This document shows positions 6,348 to 13,353 of a DNA stretch of 13,911 nt, in pieces. The position numbers and the translations under genes are program-made. Source of the stretch: Cocleimonas sp. (GTDB lineage Bacteria > Pseudomonadota > Gammaproteobacteria > Thiotrichales > Thiotrichaceae); NCBI GenBank assembly GCA_023145535.1, contig JAGLDQ010000063.1, positions 1 through 13,911 of the forward strand. Direction: 5' to 3'. The notes under the pieces are model-generated. The model did not search any database and had not been told where the DNA came from. It saw only the letters and a program-made list of their open reading frames with translations. The first letter of the stretch is position 1, and each line of letters starts with the position of its first letter.

Positions 6348-7322
6348 ATGAGTACGAGCAAAAATTGTAATGACAATAGCTGTAGTTTGCCTGATATAGC
6401 AAACGAACCCCACTCAGGGCCAAATTCCCCTTTAAATTGGGTTGGCATGAGTGAAATTGAAATGCCTATTTTTTTAACTAATGGCAAGCAAGAACGGATT
6501 CAATCCGTTGCCCGCGTTCAGGCTTATGTTAATTTAACCGACCCTGATAGCAAGGGCATTCATATGTCACGCTTGTATATTGCGGTTGATGAAATACTCA
6601 GTAACGACACCCTAACGCCTGCCTTGTTGCGTAAAGTGGTTGAATCGTTTGCAGAGTCGCATCAAGGTATTAGCGACTGCGCTTATCTGGAATGTCGGGT
6701 TAACTTCTTTGAGCGTAGAAAATCATTAATCAGTGATAATACAGGATGGAAAAGCTATAAAATTCGTCCCATTATTTCTTTGCGTCATGGAAAACTAAGC
6801 ACAGAATTAAGTGTTGAAGTCCCTTACTCATCAACCTGTCCCTGCTCTGCGGCATTAGCACGCGATATTATTCAACAAGGATTTAAAACACAGTTTGATG
6901 CACAAGAAACATTAGACTATAACGCCGTACATGACTGGTTAGGGACAACAACGGGCATCAGTGCAACGCCGCATAGCCAACGGAGCGTTGCACAGGTGCG
7001 CGTCAAATTGAATGAAAGTGTTGATAACTTACCTATTTCACGCTTAATTGATCAAATTGAAGAGGCACTACAAACCCCTGTACAGGCAGCGGTAAAACGA
7101 GAGGATGAGCAAGAATTTGCACGTTTAAATGCCGCTAATCTTATGTTTTGCGAAGATGCTGCTAGACGCTTGCAAGCAGCGTTAGCACAAGATAATACGC
7201 TAGATGACTTCTGGATTAGGGTGAATCATATGGAAAGCCTACATCCACACAATGCGGTTGCTGTGGTGGTGAAAGGCATAGAAAATGGTTATCGAGACGA
7301 TCCCCGAGAATTCCCTCAGTAA
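6348..7322 (+). CDS. folE2: GTP cyclohydrolase I, type IB (FolE2)
   Basis: Cytosolic enzyme converting GTP to 7,8-dihydroneopterin triphosphate, the first step of tetrahydrofolate synthesis and, in many bacteria, of queuosine. Type IB enzymes replace or supplement zinc-dependent FolE and can use other metals. The 324 residues fit the family (usually 260-320), with a ~30-residue N-terminal extension. Family landmarks are SSTCPCSAAL (161-170; catalytic/metal Cys164 and Cys166 region), PHSQRS (208-213), CEDAARR (268-274) with Glu269, and NHMESLHPHNAVA (293-305), and the ending DDPREFPQ. AAAAAGG lies eight bases before the ATG. The N-terminal extension has two cysteines (Cys7, Cys12) of unknown meaning. 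Two hairpins follow the gene. Function is certain; metal use and regulation are inference. Confidence 0.96.
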   Translation: MSTSKNCNDNSCSLPDIANEPHSGPNSPLNWVGMSEIEMPIFLTNGKQERIQSVARVQAYVNLTDPDSKGIHMSRLYIAVDEILSNDTLTPALLRKVVESFAESHQGISDCAYLECRVNFFERRKSLISDNTGWKSYKIRPIISLRHGKLSTELSVEVPYSSTCPCSAALARDIIQQGFKTQFDAQETLDYNAVHDWLGTTTGISATPHSQRSVAQVRVKLNESVDNLPISRLIDQIEEALQTPVQAAVKREDEQEFARLNAANLMFCEDAARRLQAALAQDNTLDDFWIRVNHMESLHPHNAVAVVVKGIENGYRDDPREFPQ

Positions 7323-7355
7323 TAACGTCTTAATCAATGCATTACCTATCTACAA

Positions 7356-7385
7356 GTCGGTATACTGCTTATAAAGACTACCGAC
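7356..7385 (+). terminator. Hairpin 1 after folE2
   Basis: GTCGGTA (7356-7362) and TACCGAC (7379-7385) are perfect 7-base arms with a 16-base loop, 34 bases after the folE2 stop. An alternative stem AGTC/GACT (7355-7358 / 7376-7379) competes with it. There is no T-run, so it may be a Rho-assisted or RNA-stabilising structure and not a classic terminator. Confidence 0.4.
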
Positions 7386-7387
7386 GC

Positions 7388-7412
7388 TATTGTTTAGCTC
7401 TGCTTAACAATA
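7388..7412 (+). terminator. Hairpin 2 after folE2
   Basis: TATTGTTTAGC (7388-7398) pairs with GCTTAACAATA (7402-7412) over 11 positions with one T-T mismatch, around a three-base TCT loop. It begins two bases after hairpin 1 and lies 32 bases before the next gene. No T-tract follows. It could end or attenuate folE2 transcription, or protect the mRNA end. Confidence 0.4.
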
Positions 7413-7443
7413 ATAATAACCGCTTTATCTGATTGTAAAAAAT

Positions 7444-8931
7444 ATGCCACGGATCACTGAAAATAATATTGGCGCATTACTCCCTTCCAAAGAACTCATT
7501 ACTTTATTACTTGCACTACTCGCCCTCACCTTATGGCGTTACAACGTCATGTCGGCAATGAGTGATAGTCTAACAAGCTTATATATTGATGAAGCACAGT
7601 ACTGGTTCTGGTCACAACATCTTGATTTAGGCTTCTATTCCAAGCCACCAGTGATCGCATTAATTATTGCAACAACCACCGCCGTCTGCGGAGAGGGTGA
7701 AACGTGTATTCGCGCGGGTAGCCTGATTATTTACCCATTAACCACCTTATTAATTTATTTTAGTGCCGCCTTTTTATTTAATCGGCGCACTGGGCTGGTT
7801 AGCGCATTAGTCTTTATAACCTTGCCTGCGGTGAGTCTTTCATCACTAGTGATCTCCACCGACATCGCCCTGTTCTTTTTTTGGGCATTAGCTTTTTATG
7901 GGTTGATCCGTGCCTTAGACTCAAACGAATGGCATTGGTGGCTATTAATGGGATTTGCAGGCGGCATGGGAATGGAAAGCAAATACACCATGGGGATTTT
8001 TGTATTCTCCGCACTGGCTTATTTGCTCTTTAGTAAACAATTTGCTCTCTTTAAAAATCCACGCCTATGGGCGGCGGCTTTATTAGCCTTTGCGCTCTGG
8101 CTACCTAATCTCTATTGGAATGCCCAACATGGCTATATAACCTTTGTACACACCTCAGAAATAGCCGAATTTGAACAACGCTTATTCCATTGGGATGAAC
8201 TAGGAACCTTTATTATTGGGCAATTTCTAGTCTTTGGGCCTGTCTTTTTTGGTTTATTTTTAATAATCAGTTTCAGCCAACAACTCAAACACAAAGCCCT
8301 CTTAATTAGTTTTAGCTGGATGTTTTTAGGGATTATTTTATTACAAGCCTTATTCGGACGCGCCAATGCAAACTGGGCTGCACCCGCTTATATCACGGCA
8401 AGTTTATTAGTCACGGCATGGCTCTTAGAAAACAACCGCCTTCGTTTAATCGTCGCGGCGATCAGCATCAACCTCGCACTCGGCGCATTGGTCTATCACA
8501 CAGAAACCCTACTTCATCTGACAGGGTATGAAATCACGAGTAAAACAGACCTACGCAAACGCTTAAAAGGATGGCGAGCAATAGGCCAGCAATACAAAAC
8601 GATTCAAACACACTACCCAACCGCAATACTCTTAGGCACAGACCGCACCATACTATCGCACTTGCTTTACCATGCACGCCCTGCGAAGGTCATGACATGG
8701 AGTCCACAGCAAAAAGTACGTCATCATTATGATTTACACGGTATGCTGAAACAGCCTCTAGATAAAGAATTTCTCTTCGTGACGGATAAACCGTTAACCG
8801 AAGCCATGCGTGCCACTTTTAACACAAGCCGCAAGCTTAAAGACAATTTAACCGCACCGATTTATCCGAATATGATAAGAAAATATTCGGTGTATCACTT
8901 ACAAGGATTTACGGGTTATGCCCAGCAGTAA
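7444..8931 (+). CDS. Membrane glycosyltransferase, ArnT/PMT (GT-C) family
   Basis: Polytopic inner-membrane transferase that would use a polyprenyl-phosphate sugar and glycosylate lipid A, another envelope lipid or a protein on the periplasmic side. The first membrane span (~15-32) is followed by the GT-C catalytic region YIDEAQYWFWSQHLDLGFY (47-65) with the Asp49-Glu50 pair, then SKPPV (66-70), corresponding to the DHPP motif of the family. About ten further hydrophobic segments follow up to residue ~350, then a hydrophilic C-terminal domain (~360-495), probably periplasmic. The 495-residue length is close to PMT_2/ArnT-like proteins. The ATG at 7444 has no Shine-Dalgarno (GTAAAAAAT precedes it). 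No polymyxin-resistance (arn) neighbours are present, so the sugar and acceptor are unknown. Same strand as folE2, 121 bases downstream and separated by two hairpins. Confidence 0.85.
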   Translation: MPRITENNIGALLPSKELITLLLALLALTLWRYNVMSAMSDSLTSLYIDEAQYWFWSQHLDLGFYSKPPVIALIIATTTAVCGEGETCIRAGSLIIYPLTTLLIYFSAAFLFNRRTGLVSALVFITLPAVSLSSLVISTDIALFFFWALAFYGLIRALDSNEWHWWLLMGFAGGMGMESKYTMGIFVFSALAYLLFSKQFALFKNPRLWAAALLAFALWLPNLYWNAQHGYITFVHTSEIAEFEQRLFHWDELGTFIIGQFLVFGPVFFGLFLIISFSQQLKHKALLISFSWMFLGIILLQALFGRANANWAAPAYITASLLVTAWLLENNRLRLIVAAISINLALGALVYHTETLLHLTGYEITSKTDLRKRLKGWRAIGQQYKTIQTHYPTAILLGTDRTILSHLLYHARPAKVMTWSPQQKVRHHYDLHGMLKQPLDKEFLFVTDKPLTEAMRATFNTSRKLKDNLTAPIYPNMIRKYSVYHLQGFTGYAQQ

Positions 8932-8964
8932 TGTGTTTGGGTACTTTACTTATCGGCGGAAAAT

Positions 8965-9813
8965 CTATCCTTTATCCTTAAACATCCGAAAGTGATTAAT
9001 AATCTCAAACTCCACTAACCAATCACTAATCTCAACCCCTTGAAAGGGGTTATGAATAATATAATAACGTGAGGTTTCAGGTACTTTTTGATCAGAGACA
9101 ATACCAATATGCGTTAGGTCATTATTAATTCGCCACACCACCAAATCCCCTGGCAGATAATTTGAAAAATCTCCCTGTTTACCCACCGATATTTGATAAC
9201 CCTTACGCTTAAAATAGACCTCCATATTGGGTACACGGCGATGATCAATATTTTTATCTGGCCGTCTTAAGCCCCATTTTTTAGGGTATTTACGAAAATT
9301 ACGCTTCATATCCCGATGCATTTCTCGCTGTAGATCAATCTCCACCGCACGAAAAGAGCGCACAATCACATCCGTACAAACCCCTGTTGATATATCAACA
9401 TCGCCATTTGGATAAGAAAGCTTTTTATACGCGCCATTATAGCTATTCGTCACCCCATATTGAGTCACCGCACCGAGAATAAAACGCTCTTTAATCGTCA
9501 CTGCTTTTTTAGTCCCATCAACAATGCTCGGCTCACGCGGCGGTAGAATTATAATATCGCCATCAATCATTATTTCTGTTACTGCCTCCTTTTTTTCCTC
9601 AACGGGGACTTCTTCAACAACTTCTACATCCTCCTCATGCTCATCCAAAGCTTCCTCATAAACAGGGTCACCTTTTATGGGAGGACTATTAGGCTTAATC
9701 AAGCTAAAATCTGGCTTGATTTTTTTCAACCTATCAATCGCAATATCGCTGTTAAAAAATAGCACGATTGCCAATACTGTCAATGTTACTCCTGATATTT
9801 TGAGCGCATGCAT
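8965..9813 (-). CDS. DUF1287 protein, membrane-anchored, NlpC/P60-like
   Basis: Protein of the DUF1287 family, thought from its fold to be related to NlpC/P60 cysteine peptidases acting on the cell wall; its substrate is not established. Residues ~7-22 form an uncleaved-looking signal anchor. Residues ~52-80 are strongly acidic (many Glu/Asp and Val), giving a charged periplasmic linker that I do not expect in the plain family. The domain spans ~105-280: QYGVTNSYNGAYKKLSYP (118-135), GDVDISTGVCTDVIVRSFR with Cys146 as likely nucleophile, WGLRRPDKNIDHRRVPN (180-196), PGDLVVWR (221-228), His235 in THIGIVSD as likely general base, and His254 in IHNPFQG. A weak CGGAAT precedes the ATG. It is convergent with the glycosyltransferase gene (33 bases between) and divergent from sigZ. 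Confidence 0.88.
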   Translation of the reverse strand: MHALKISGVTLTVLAIVLFFNSDIAIDRLKKIKPDFSLIKPNSPPIKGDPVYEEALDEHEEDVEVVEEVPVEEKKEAVTEIMIDGDIIILPPREPSIVDGTKKAVTIKERFILGAVTQYGVTNSYNGAYKKLSYPNGDVDISTGVCTDVIVRSFRAVEIDLQREMHRDMKRNFRKYPKKWGLRRPDKNIDHRRVPNMEVYFKRKGYQISVGKQGDFSNYLPGDLVVWRINNDLTHIGIVSDQKVPETSRYYIIHNPFQGVEISDWLVEFEIINHFRMFKDKG

Positions 9814-10070
9814 AATTTATTCCGTTAATTTTATCGTCTAATACACAAATTATAGGACTAATTAACTTTTACCTATCACACAATAAGCAAATTAACAGAC
9901 GAACGATTGCTATGCTGATTTATTATACTGAATCGGTATGGAAGCAGCTTTAATGAAAACAGTTGGTTGGATTACGCCGTAATATGCCGTAACCTAATAT
10001 TGACGACTCTAGCCGTCTAAAACCAAGACAAAGACCAAAACCTACCACTAAAATAATAGAATAATTTACT
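9814..10070. promoter_or_regulatory. Divergent DUF1287/sigZ region with candidate ECF promoter
   Basis: GTAACC (9989-9994) and CGTCTA (10014-10019), the latter 52 bases before the sigZ ATG, resemble ECF sigma -35 (AAC) and -10 (CGTC) elements. The 19-base spacer is longer than the usual 16-17. GCCGTAA is repeated at 9976-9982 and 9986-9992 with a 10-bp period. Another CGTCTA lies at 9835-9840. Self-activation by SigZ is the inference; the sequences are seen directly. No sigma-70 promoter of quality was found. Confidence 0.35.
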
Positions 10071-10643
10071 ATGCAAACTATTGAAAATATTTGGAAAGAT
10101 TATCACCTAAAACTTTATCATTTTGTCAATAAAAGAATTAATGATGCTTCACTTTCAGAGGATATTGTTCAAGAAATTATGATAAAAGTGCATTCTAAAT
10201 TAGACACCTTAACATCAACACAAAAACTTCAAGGATGGATTTATAAAATAGCGCATCACACGATTATTGATTATTACCGTGCAAAAAAGCCATACGAAGC
10301 ATTGCCTTTGCATCTCATATCCCCAGAAGTTGATCAAATTAAGCAAGCAAGACAAGAAATTAGTGGTTGCTTGAATTTATTAATTGAGAACTTACCCGCT
10401 GACTATAGAGAAGCAATCATACTTTCTGAAATTGAGGGCTTTTCTCAAAAAGAAGTGGCATCAAAGCAAGATATTTCTGTCTCTGGGGTAAAATCAAGAA
10501 TTCAACGGGGCAGAGGTCTGCTGAAAAATATGCTCACAGATTGCTGTACCTTTGAAATGGATCACCAAAAACGTTTCATCGATTATCAGCCAAAAGCTGA
10601 CTGTGATTGCTTGTCGGTGATCGTTAAAAATCAAGTCAAATAA
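10071..10643 (+). CDS. sigZ: ECF RNA polymerase sigma factor, SigZ type, with Cys-rich tail
   Basis: Extracytoplasmic-function sigma factor directing RNA polymerase to a specific regulon. Region 2 spans ~5-73: ENIWKDYHLKLYHFVNKRI, DASLSEDIVQEIMIKV (core-binding) and LQGWIYKIAHHTIIDYYR (-10 recognition). Region 4 spans ~97-155, with LPADYREAIILSEIEGFSQ, KEVASKQDISVSGVKSRIQR as the helix-turn-helix, and GRGLLK. After region 4 there is a short tail with Cys158, Cys159, His165, Cys178 and Cys180. Similar cysteine tails occur in SigZ-type factors and could bind a metal or form disulfides. No anti-sigma gene is adjacent, so control by the tail itself is plausible but inferred. The start ATG has no clear Shine-Dalgarno, but region 2 begins right after it. 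The DUF6428 gene follows at 128 bases. Confidence 0.9.
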   Translation: MQTIENIWKDYHLKLYHFVNKRINDASLSEDIVQEIMIKVHSKLDTLTSTQKLQGWIYKIAHHTIIDYYRAKKPYEALPLHLISPEVDQIKQARQEISGCLNLLIENLPADYREAIILSEIEGFSQKEVASKQDISVSGVKSRIQRGRGLLKNMLTDCCTFEMDHQKRFIDYQPKADCDCLSVIVKNQVK

Positions 10644-10673
10644 TTTGATTATCGAGAGTGGGCATTCATCGAG

Positions 10674-10701
10674 TGCAAACATATTTTTAATAATTTGCGT
10701 C
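10674..10701 (+). promoter_or_regulatory. Candidate ECF-type promoter before the DUF6428 gene
   Basis: TGCAAAC (10674-10680), 17 bases, then CGTC (10698-10701) matches the general ECF promoter layout (AAC-type -35, CGTC/CGTA -10, 16-17 spacer), as known for SigW-like sigma factors. It lies 71-98 bases before the DUF6428 ATG and just after sigZ, so SigZ is the natural candidate to read it. No transcript data are available here. Confidence 0.4.
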
Positions 10702-10728
10702 TTTTTAGACTTTCGTGCGTCTATTTAG
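10696..10728. repeat. 13-bp direct repeat with 20-bp period
   Basis: TGCGTCTTTTTAG (10696-10708) and TGCGTCTATTTAG (10716-10728) differ at one base and are exactly 20 bp apart, about two helical turns on the same DNA face. The first copy overlaps the GTCT-TTTT-AGAC palindrome and the candidate -10 CGTC. This may be a pair of regulator sites or a duplicated promoter element. Confidence 0.55.
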
Positions 10729-10771
10729 GTGAACAGCAAAGAAACACTTCAAATTATTAAAAAGGAATATT

Positions 10772-11242
10772 ATGTACTACGAAAACTTAAAAAATACTTT
10801 AGCGGATAATCCTGATAAATCGATCATTTTTACTTTACCTAACGGGGAAACAGTACCCGCCTCTTTTCATATTACCGATGTAGGAGTCGTGAGTAAGCAT
10901 TTGATTGATTGTGGCGCCCAAACACGAACAGAGGAACAGGTTCACTTACAATTATGGACGGGTAAAGATGACGATCATCGTGTGACAACCGATACAGCAA
11001 ATCGTATTTTAAAGCATAGCCATTCCGTTCTAGGCAAAATAAAAGAGCCTAAAACAGCGCAAGTACTCGTTGAATACCAGTTAGAATGGCATGGTATGCC
11101 TATTTTTAGTTTGTTTAAAGTAAGTGATATGCAAACAAGTGAGACGGAAGTCAGCCTTTCACTTTCAACGATTAAAACAACTTGTTTAGCGGCTGAACGG
11201 TCTCATTCAGAATGCGGTGTAAGCGAAGGGTGTTGTGAATAG
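10772..11242 (+). CDS. DUF6428 family protein with cysteine-rich end
   Basis: Small soluble protein (156 residues) resembling the DUF6428 family, which from memory often occurs near arsenic-resistance or ArsR-type genes; its function is not established. Family-like segments are IIFTLPNGETVPASFHITDVG (18-38), HLIDCGAQTRTEEQVHLQLW (43-62) and the DDDHRVTTDTANRIL stretch (66-80). The C-terminus carries Cys138, Cys148 and the pair Cys154-Cys155, in addition to Cys47, with several histidines (His33, His43, His69, His82, His84). AAGGA lies six bases before the ATG, a good ribosome binding site. It follows sigZ on the same strand after a 128-base spacer containing ECF-like elements. A role in handling or sensing a thiophilic metal or metalloid fits the residues but is inference. 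Confidence 0.75.
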   Translation: MYYENLKNTLADNPDKSIIFTLPNGETVPASFHITDVGVVSKHLIDCGAQTRTEEQVHLQLWTGKDDDHRVTTDTANRILKHSHSVLGKIKEPKTAQVLVEYQLEWHGMPIFSLFKVSDMQTSETEVSLSLSTIKTTCLAAERSHSECGVSEGCCE

Positions 11243-11323
11243 AAACGGTTACCTTTTTTATTAAAGCGGTACTGGGTTTTGTTGACATTTAGTTATCTTT
11301 TCGCTTTTAGTCGATTTTTTCTT

Positions 11324-11357
11324 AAAATAAGCGCATAGCAGGCTATGTGGTTATTTT
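11324..11357. terminator. Strong bidirectional intrinsic terminator
   Basis: AAAATAAGCGCATAG (11324-11338) pairs with CTATGTGGTTATTTT (11343-11357) around a CAGG loop: 15 positions with one G-G mismatch and one G-T pair. On the plus strand the T-rich right arm and TTATTTTTT run follow the core stem. On the minus strand the left arm reads TTATTTT. It can therefore stop transcription from both the sigZ-DUF6428 side and the ispH-TSUP side, which converge here. Confidence 0.85.
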
Positions 11358-11431
11358 TTAATGCAGAAAAAAGGGAAAATAATCATCCAATATCAACAGA
11401 GCTTCGTATATCGCTATCATTATCCCCCTTA

Positions 11432-11459
11432 GTATTGAATATCTAACGCAATTCAATAC
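11432..11459. repeat. 9-bp inverted repeat overlapping the end of the TSUP gene
   Basis: GTATTGAAT (11432-11440) and ATTCAATAC (11451-11459) are perfect arms with a 10-base loop. The right arm contains the stop codon of the permease gene (11453-11455). No T-run follows on the minus strand, so it is more likely an mRNA 3'-end stabiliser or an upstream partner of the terminator at 11324-11357 than a complete terminator. Confidence 0.55.
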
Positions 11460-12217
11460 ACCATTTTAAGCAAATTTGCCAACAACATAACAATCAAAAC
11501 AGTAATCAAGAGCTTACGAATAAAATCCTCACCTCCCGCAATAGCAGAATGCCCACCAAGCCAGCCGCCTAATCCGCTACAAACAGCCAGTGGCAGGGCA
11601 AGCATCCAGATAACTTTACCTGCAAAAATAAAGGCAATCGCTGCGCCAAGATTGGTGAGTAGGTTGAGTGGTTTGACACTGGCCGTTGCGGTTAAAAAAT
11701 CATATTTTAGGAATTTATTGATGACAAGCGCCATATAACTGCCCGTACCTGGCCCCAGTAATCCATCATAAAAACCAATAGGACTCATGCTCAGAATAAT
11801 TTTAGCGGGGCTATCGATGGCTTTATTTTTTTCTTTATGGCTTTTTTGGAAAACAAAAAATAACGCAATCGGAATGCATAATAGAATCATCCATTCTAAT
11901 AGGGTTGCATTTAACTTCATTGCTAGTTGCCCTCCCAAATAAGAAGCAATGAGACAAGGAATAGCGGCATACAAGACAATTTTCCCATTAATTTTTCTCT
12001 CTACCGCATATTTAATAACAGCCAGTAACGTACCCGTGAAGCCCACTATTTTATTGGTTGCTAAAGCAGACACAGGGGGAATACCCACAAAGAGTAACGC
12101 GGGGAGTTGCAACATGCCACCGCCTCCTGCGACGGCATCAATATAGCCTGCGGCAAACGCGGTTAGCATGAGCGCCAGCAACCACATAAGGCCTATATCT
12201 TGCAGTAAAGCATCCAT
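11453..12217 (-). CDS. TauE/SafE (TSUP) family membrane permease
   Basis: Inner-membrane transport protein of the TSUP family, whose members move sulfite, sulfoacetate, taurine-derived anions or other sulfur and organic anions. It has 254 residues, the usual size, and about eight hydrophobic segments (e.g. 10-28, 36-52, 56-71, 79-96, 106-124, 186-199, 203-222, 235-250). The two repeated family motifs are present: AGYIDAVAGGGGMLQLPAL (23-41) and GFYDGLLGPGTGSYM (148-162), and ALATNK (51-56) is like YfcA-type members. It is the last gene of a close-packed minus-strand cluster, starting 15 bases after the stop of the 371-residue protein gene; AGG in the short gap is a weak ribosome site. The substrate cannot be read from the sequence. 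Confidence 0.9.
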   Translation of the reverse strand: MDALLQDIGLMWLLALMLTAFAAGYIDAVAGGGGMLQLPALLFVGIPPVSALATNKIVGFTGTLLAVIKYAVERKINGKIVLYAAIPCLIASYLGGQLAMKLNATLLEWMILLCIPIALFFVFQKSHKEKNKAIDSPAKIILSMSPIGFYDGLLGPGTGSYMALVINKFLKYDFLTATASVKPLNLLTNLGAAIAFIFAGKVIWMLALPLAVCSGLGGWLGGHSAIAGGEDFIRKLLITVLIVMLLANLLKMVY

Positions 12218-12232
12218 AAAATAACCTGATCA

Positions 12233-13348
12233 TTATGATGATGAGTGTCGAAGTACGGCTAATGTTCGGGGCAAATAAACATCACCGATACTGGTGACTT
12301 TATATTTTAAGGTAAAATTAGGCAAAATACTTTGATAGACCGTATTACTTTCTGGCGACTCTCCTTCACGGCGGTCTGATCCAACCATTTCAAACTCTAA
12401 AGGTAACAAGTCTTCAGCAAGATTTTCATAGGCGGCATTGGGGAGGTTTTCAAGAGAGAGTGAAATGGATTGCTCATGTTTAAGGGTTTTATTGATCGGT
12501 CGATGATACTTTTTACCGACTATTTCAATGAGTTCTAATGGTCTTGCACCAAAATAACGAATAATCACTTCCAAAATAAAATGATCGTCATCCCCCTCAT
12601 AAAGCATATAGGAGAAGTCCATATCCCGTAGTAAGGTGAGATGCTCAATATCATCTAACGCCAATTCTTTATTTTTGGTTAAATGACAATCTAAGACTGA
12701 AATCCATGCGGAGGAGTATTCTTTTAGGAAACCACAAAACTCATCTTTCGTCTCATCATTAAGTCTCACCACGACACGTTGGTTTATGTATTGCTCCAAG
12801 ATAGGGTCATAAGCATTACCAACTGCGGAGAGTGCGGTTGTCCCCATTTTTTTAAGATAATCACCTTGGGTACTAAAGATCATTCCCCCTTTTCCCCCTT
12901 TCATGCGCGTTAAAAACACATTAAGCGCTTCACCAATGGCATCACTAAAGTTGTTAAAAAAGATATTTAAACGACGTTTTACTCGTGGCCATAGGCTTGG
13001 ACTAAACGTATCCTTTAACTCCCGATTACGCAGGTTGATATTCTCTTCTGAAAGCTCATTTTGATAGCGGTAGATTGCGCGTATCTGATCAATATCTTCA
13101 CGATAAAGAATGTAAGAGTTAACAACGTTTCCATGAGAGTTATGGATTTCTCGGCTAAAATGCAACTCCATACCATTACTGTGGATCGTTGTTTTGCCCC
13201 ATATTTTTTTACAGCTTTGCATTTCAATGGTGGTATGAAAGCCGTTAATGGCTTTAAGCACACGATCCTGCTTACGCCATTTTGTTAGGTTTGATAATAA
13301 TGCGCCCAGAAAAATAAAACCTAATGTGATGAAAAATAGATTATCCAT
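12233..13348 (-). CDS. Unrecognised membrane-anchored 371-residue protein
   Basis: I do not recognise a characterised family. Residues ~3-20 are a single hydrophobic N-terminal span followed by a basic stretch (KWRKQDR), so the rest is probably cytoplasmic. Residues ~38-95 look beta-rich (GMELHFSREI, SYILYREDIDQI); 96-150 is helical and basic, with the amphipathic RRLNIFFNNFSDAIGEALNVFL; a glycine-rich GGKGG stands at 151-155. Residues ~183-225 (YINQRVVVRLNDETKDEFCG to SSAWISVLD) resemble a small beta-barrel of Sm-like style. The C-terminal ~250-365 is mixed, with DLLPLEFEM and YKVTSIGDVYLPR. The gene starts five bases after the ispH stop and ends 15 bases before the permease gene, so it is probably co-transcribed with both. 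Similar uncharacterised proteins may exist in other gammaproteobacteria, but that is memory, not a search result. Confidence 0.8.
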   Translation of the reverse strand: MDNLFFITLGFIFLGALLSNLTKWRKQDRVLKAINGFHTTIEMQSCKKIWGKTTIHSNGMELHFSREIHNSHGNVVNSYILYREDIDQIRAIYRYQNELSEENINLRNRELKDTFSPSLWPRVKRRLNIFFNNFSDAIGEALNVFLTRMKGGKGGMIFSTQGDYLKKMGTTALSAVGNAYDPILEQYINQRVVVRLNDETKDEFCGFLKEYSSAWISVLDCHLTKNKELALDDIEHLTLLRDMDFSYMLYEGDDDHFILEVIIRYFGARPLELIEIVGKKYHRPINKTLKHEQSISLSLENLPNAAYENLAEDLLPLEFEMVGSDRREGESPESNTVYQSILPNFTLKYKVTSIGDVYLPRTLAVLRHSSS

Positions 13349-13353
13349 TATGA

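Noticed and set aside
11282..11311. TTGACA with TTTAGT 18 bases later, a possible promoter
   Set aside because: The -10 is poor and any transcript would run straight into the terminator at 11324-11357, leaving almost nothing.
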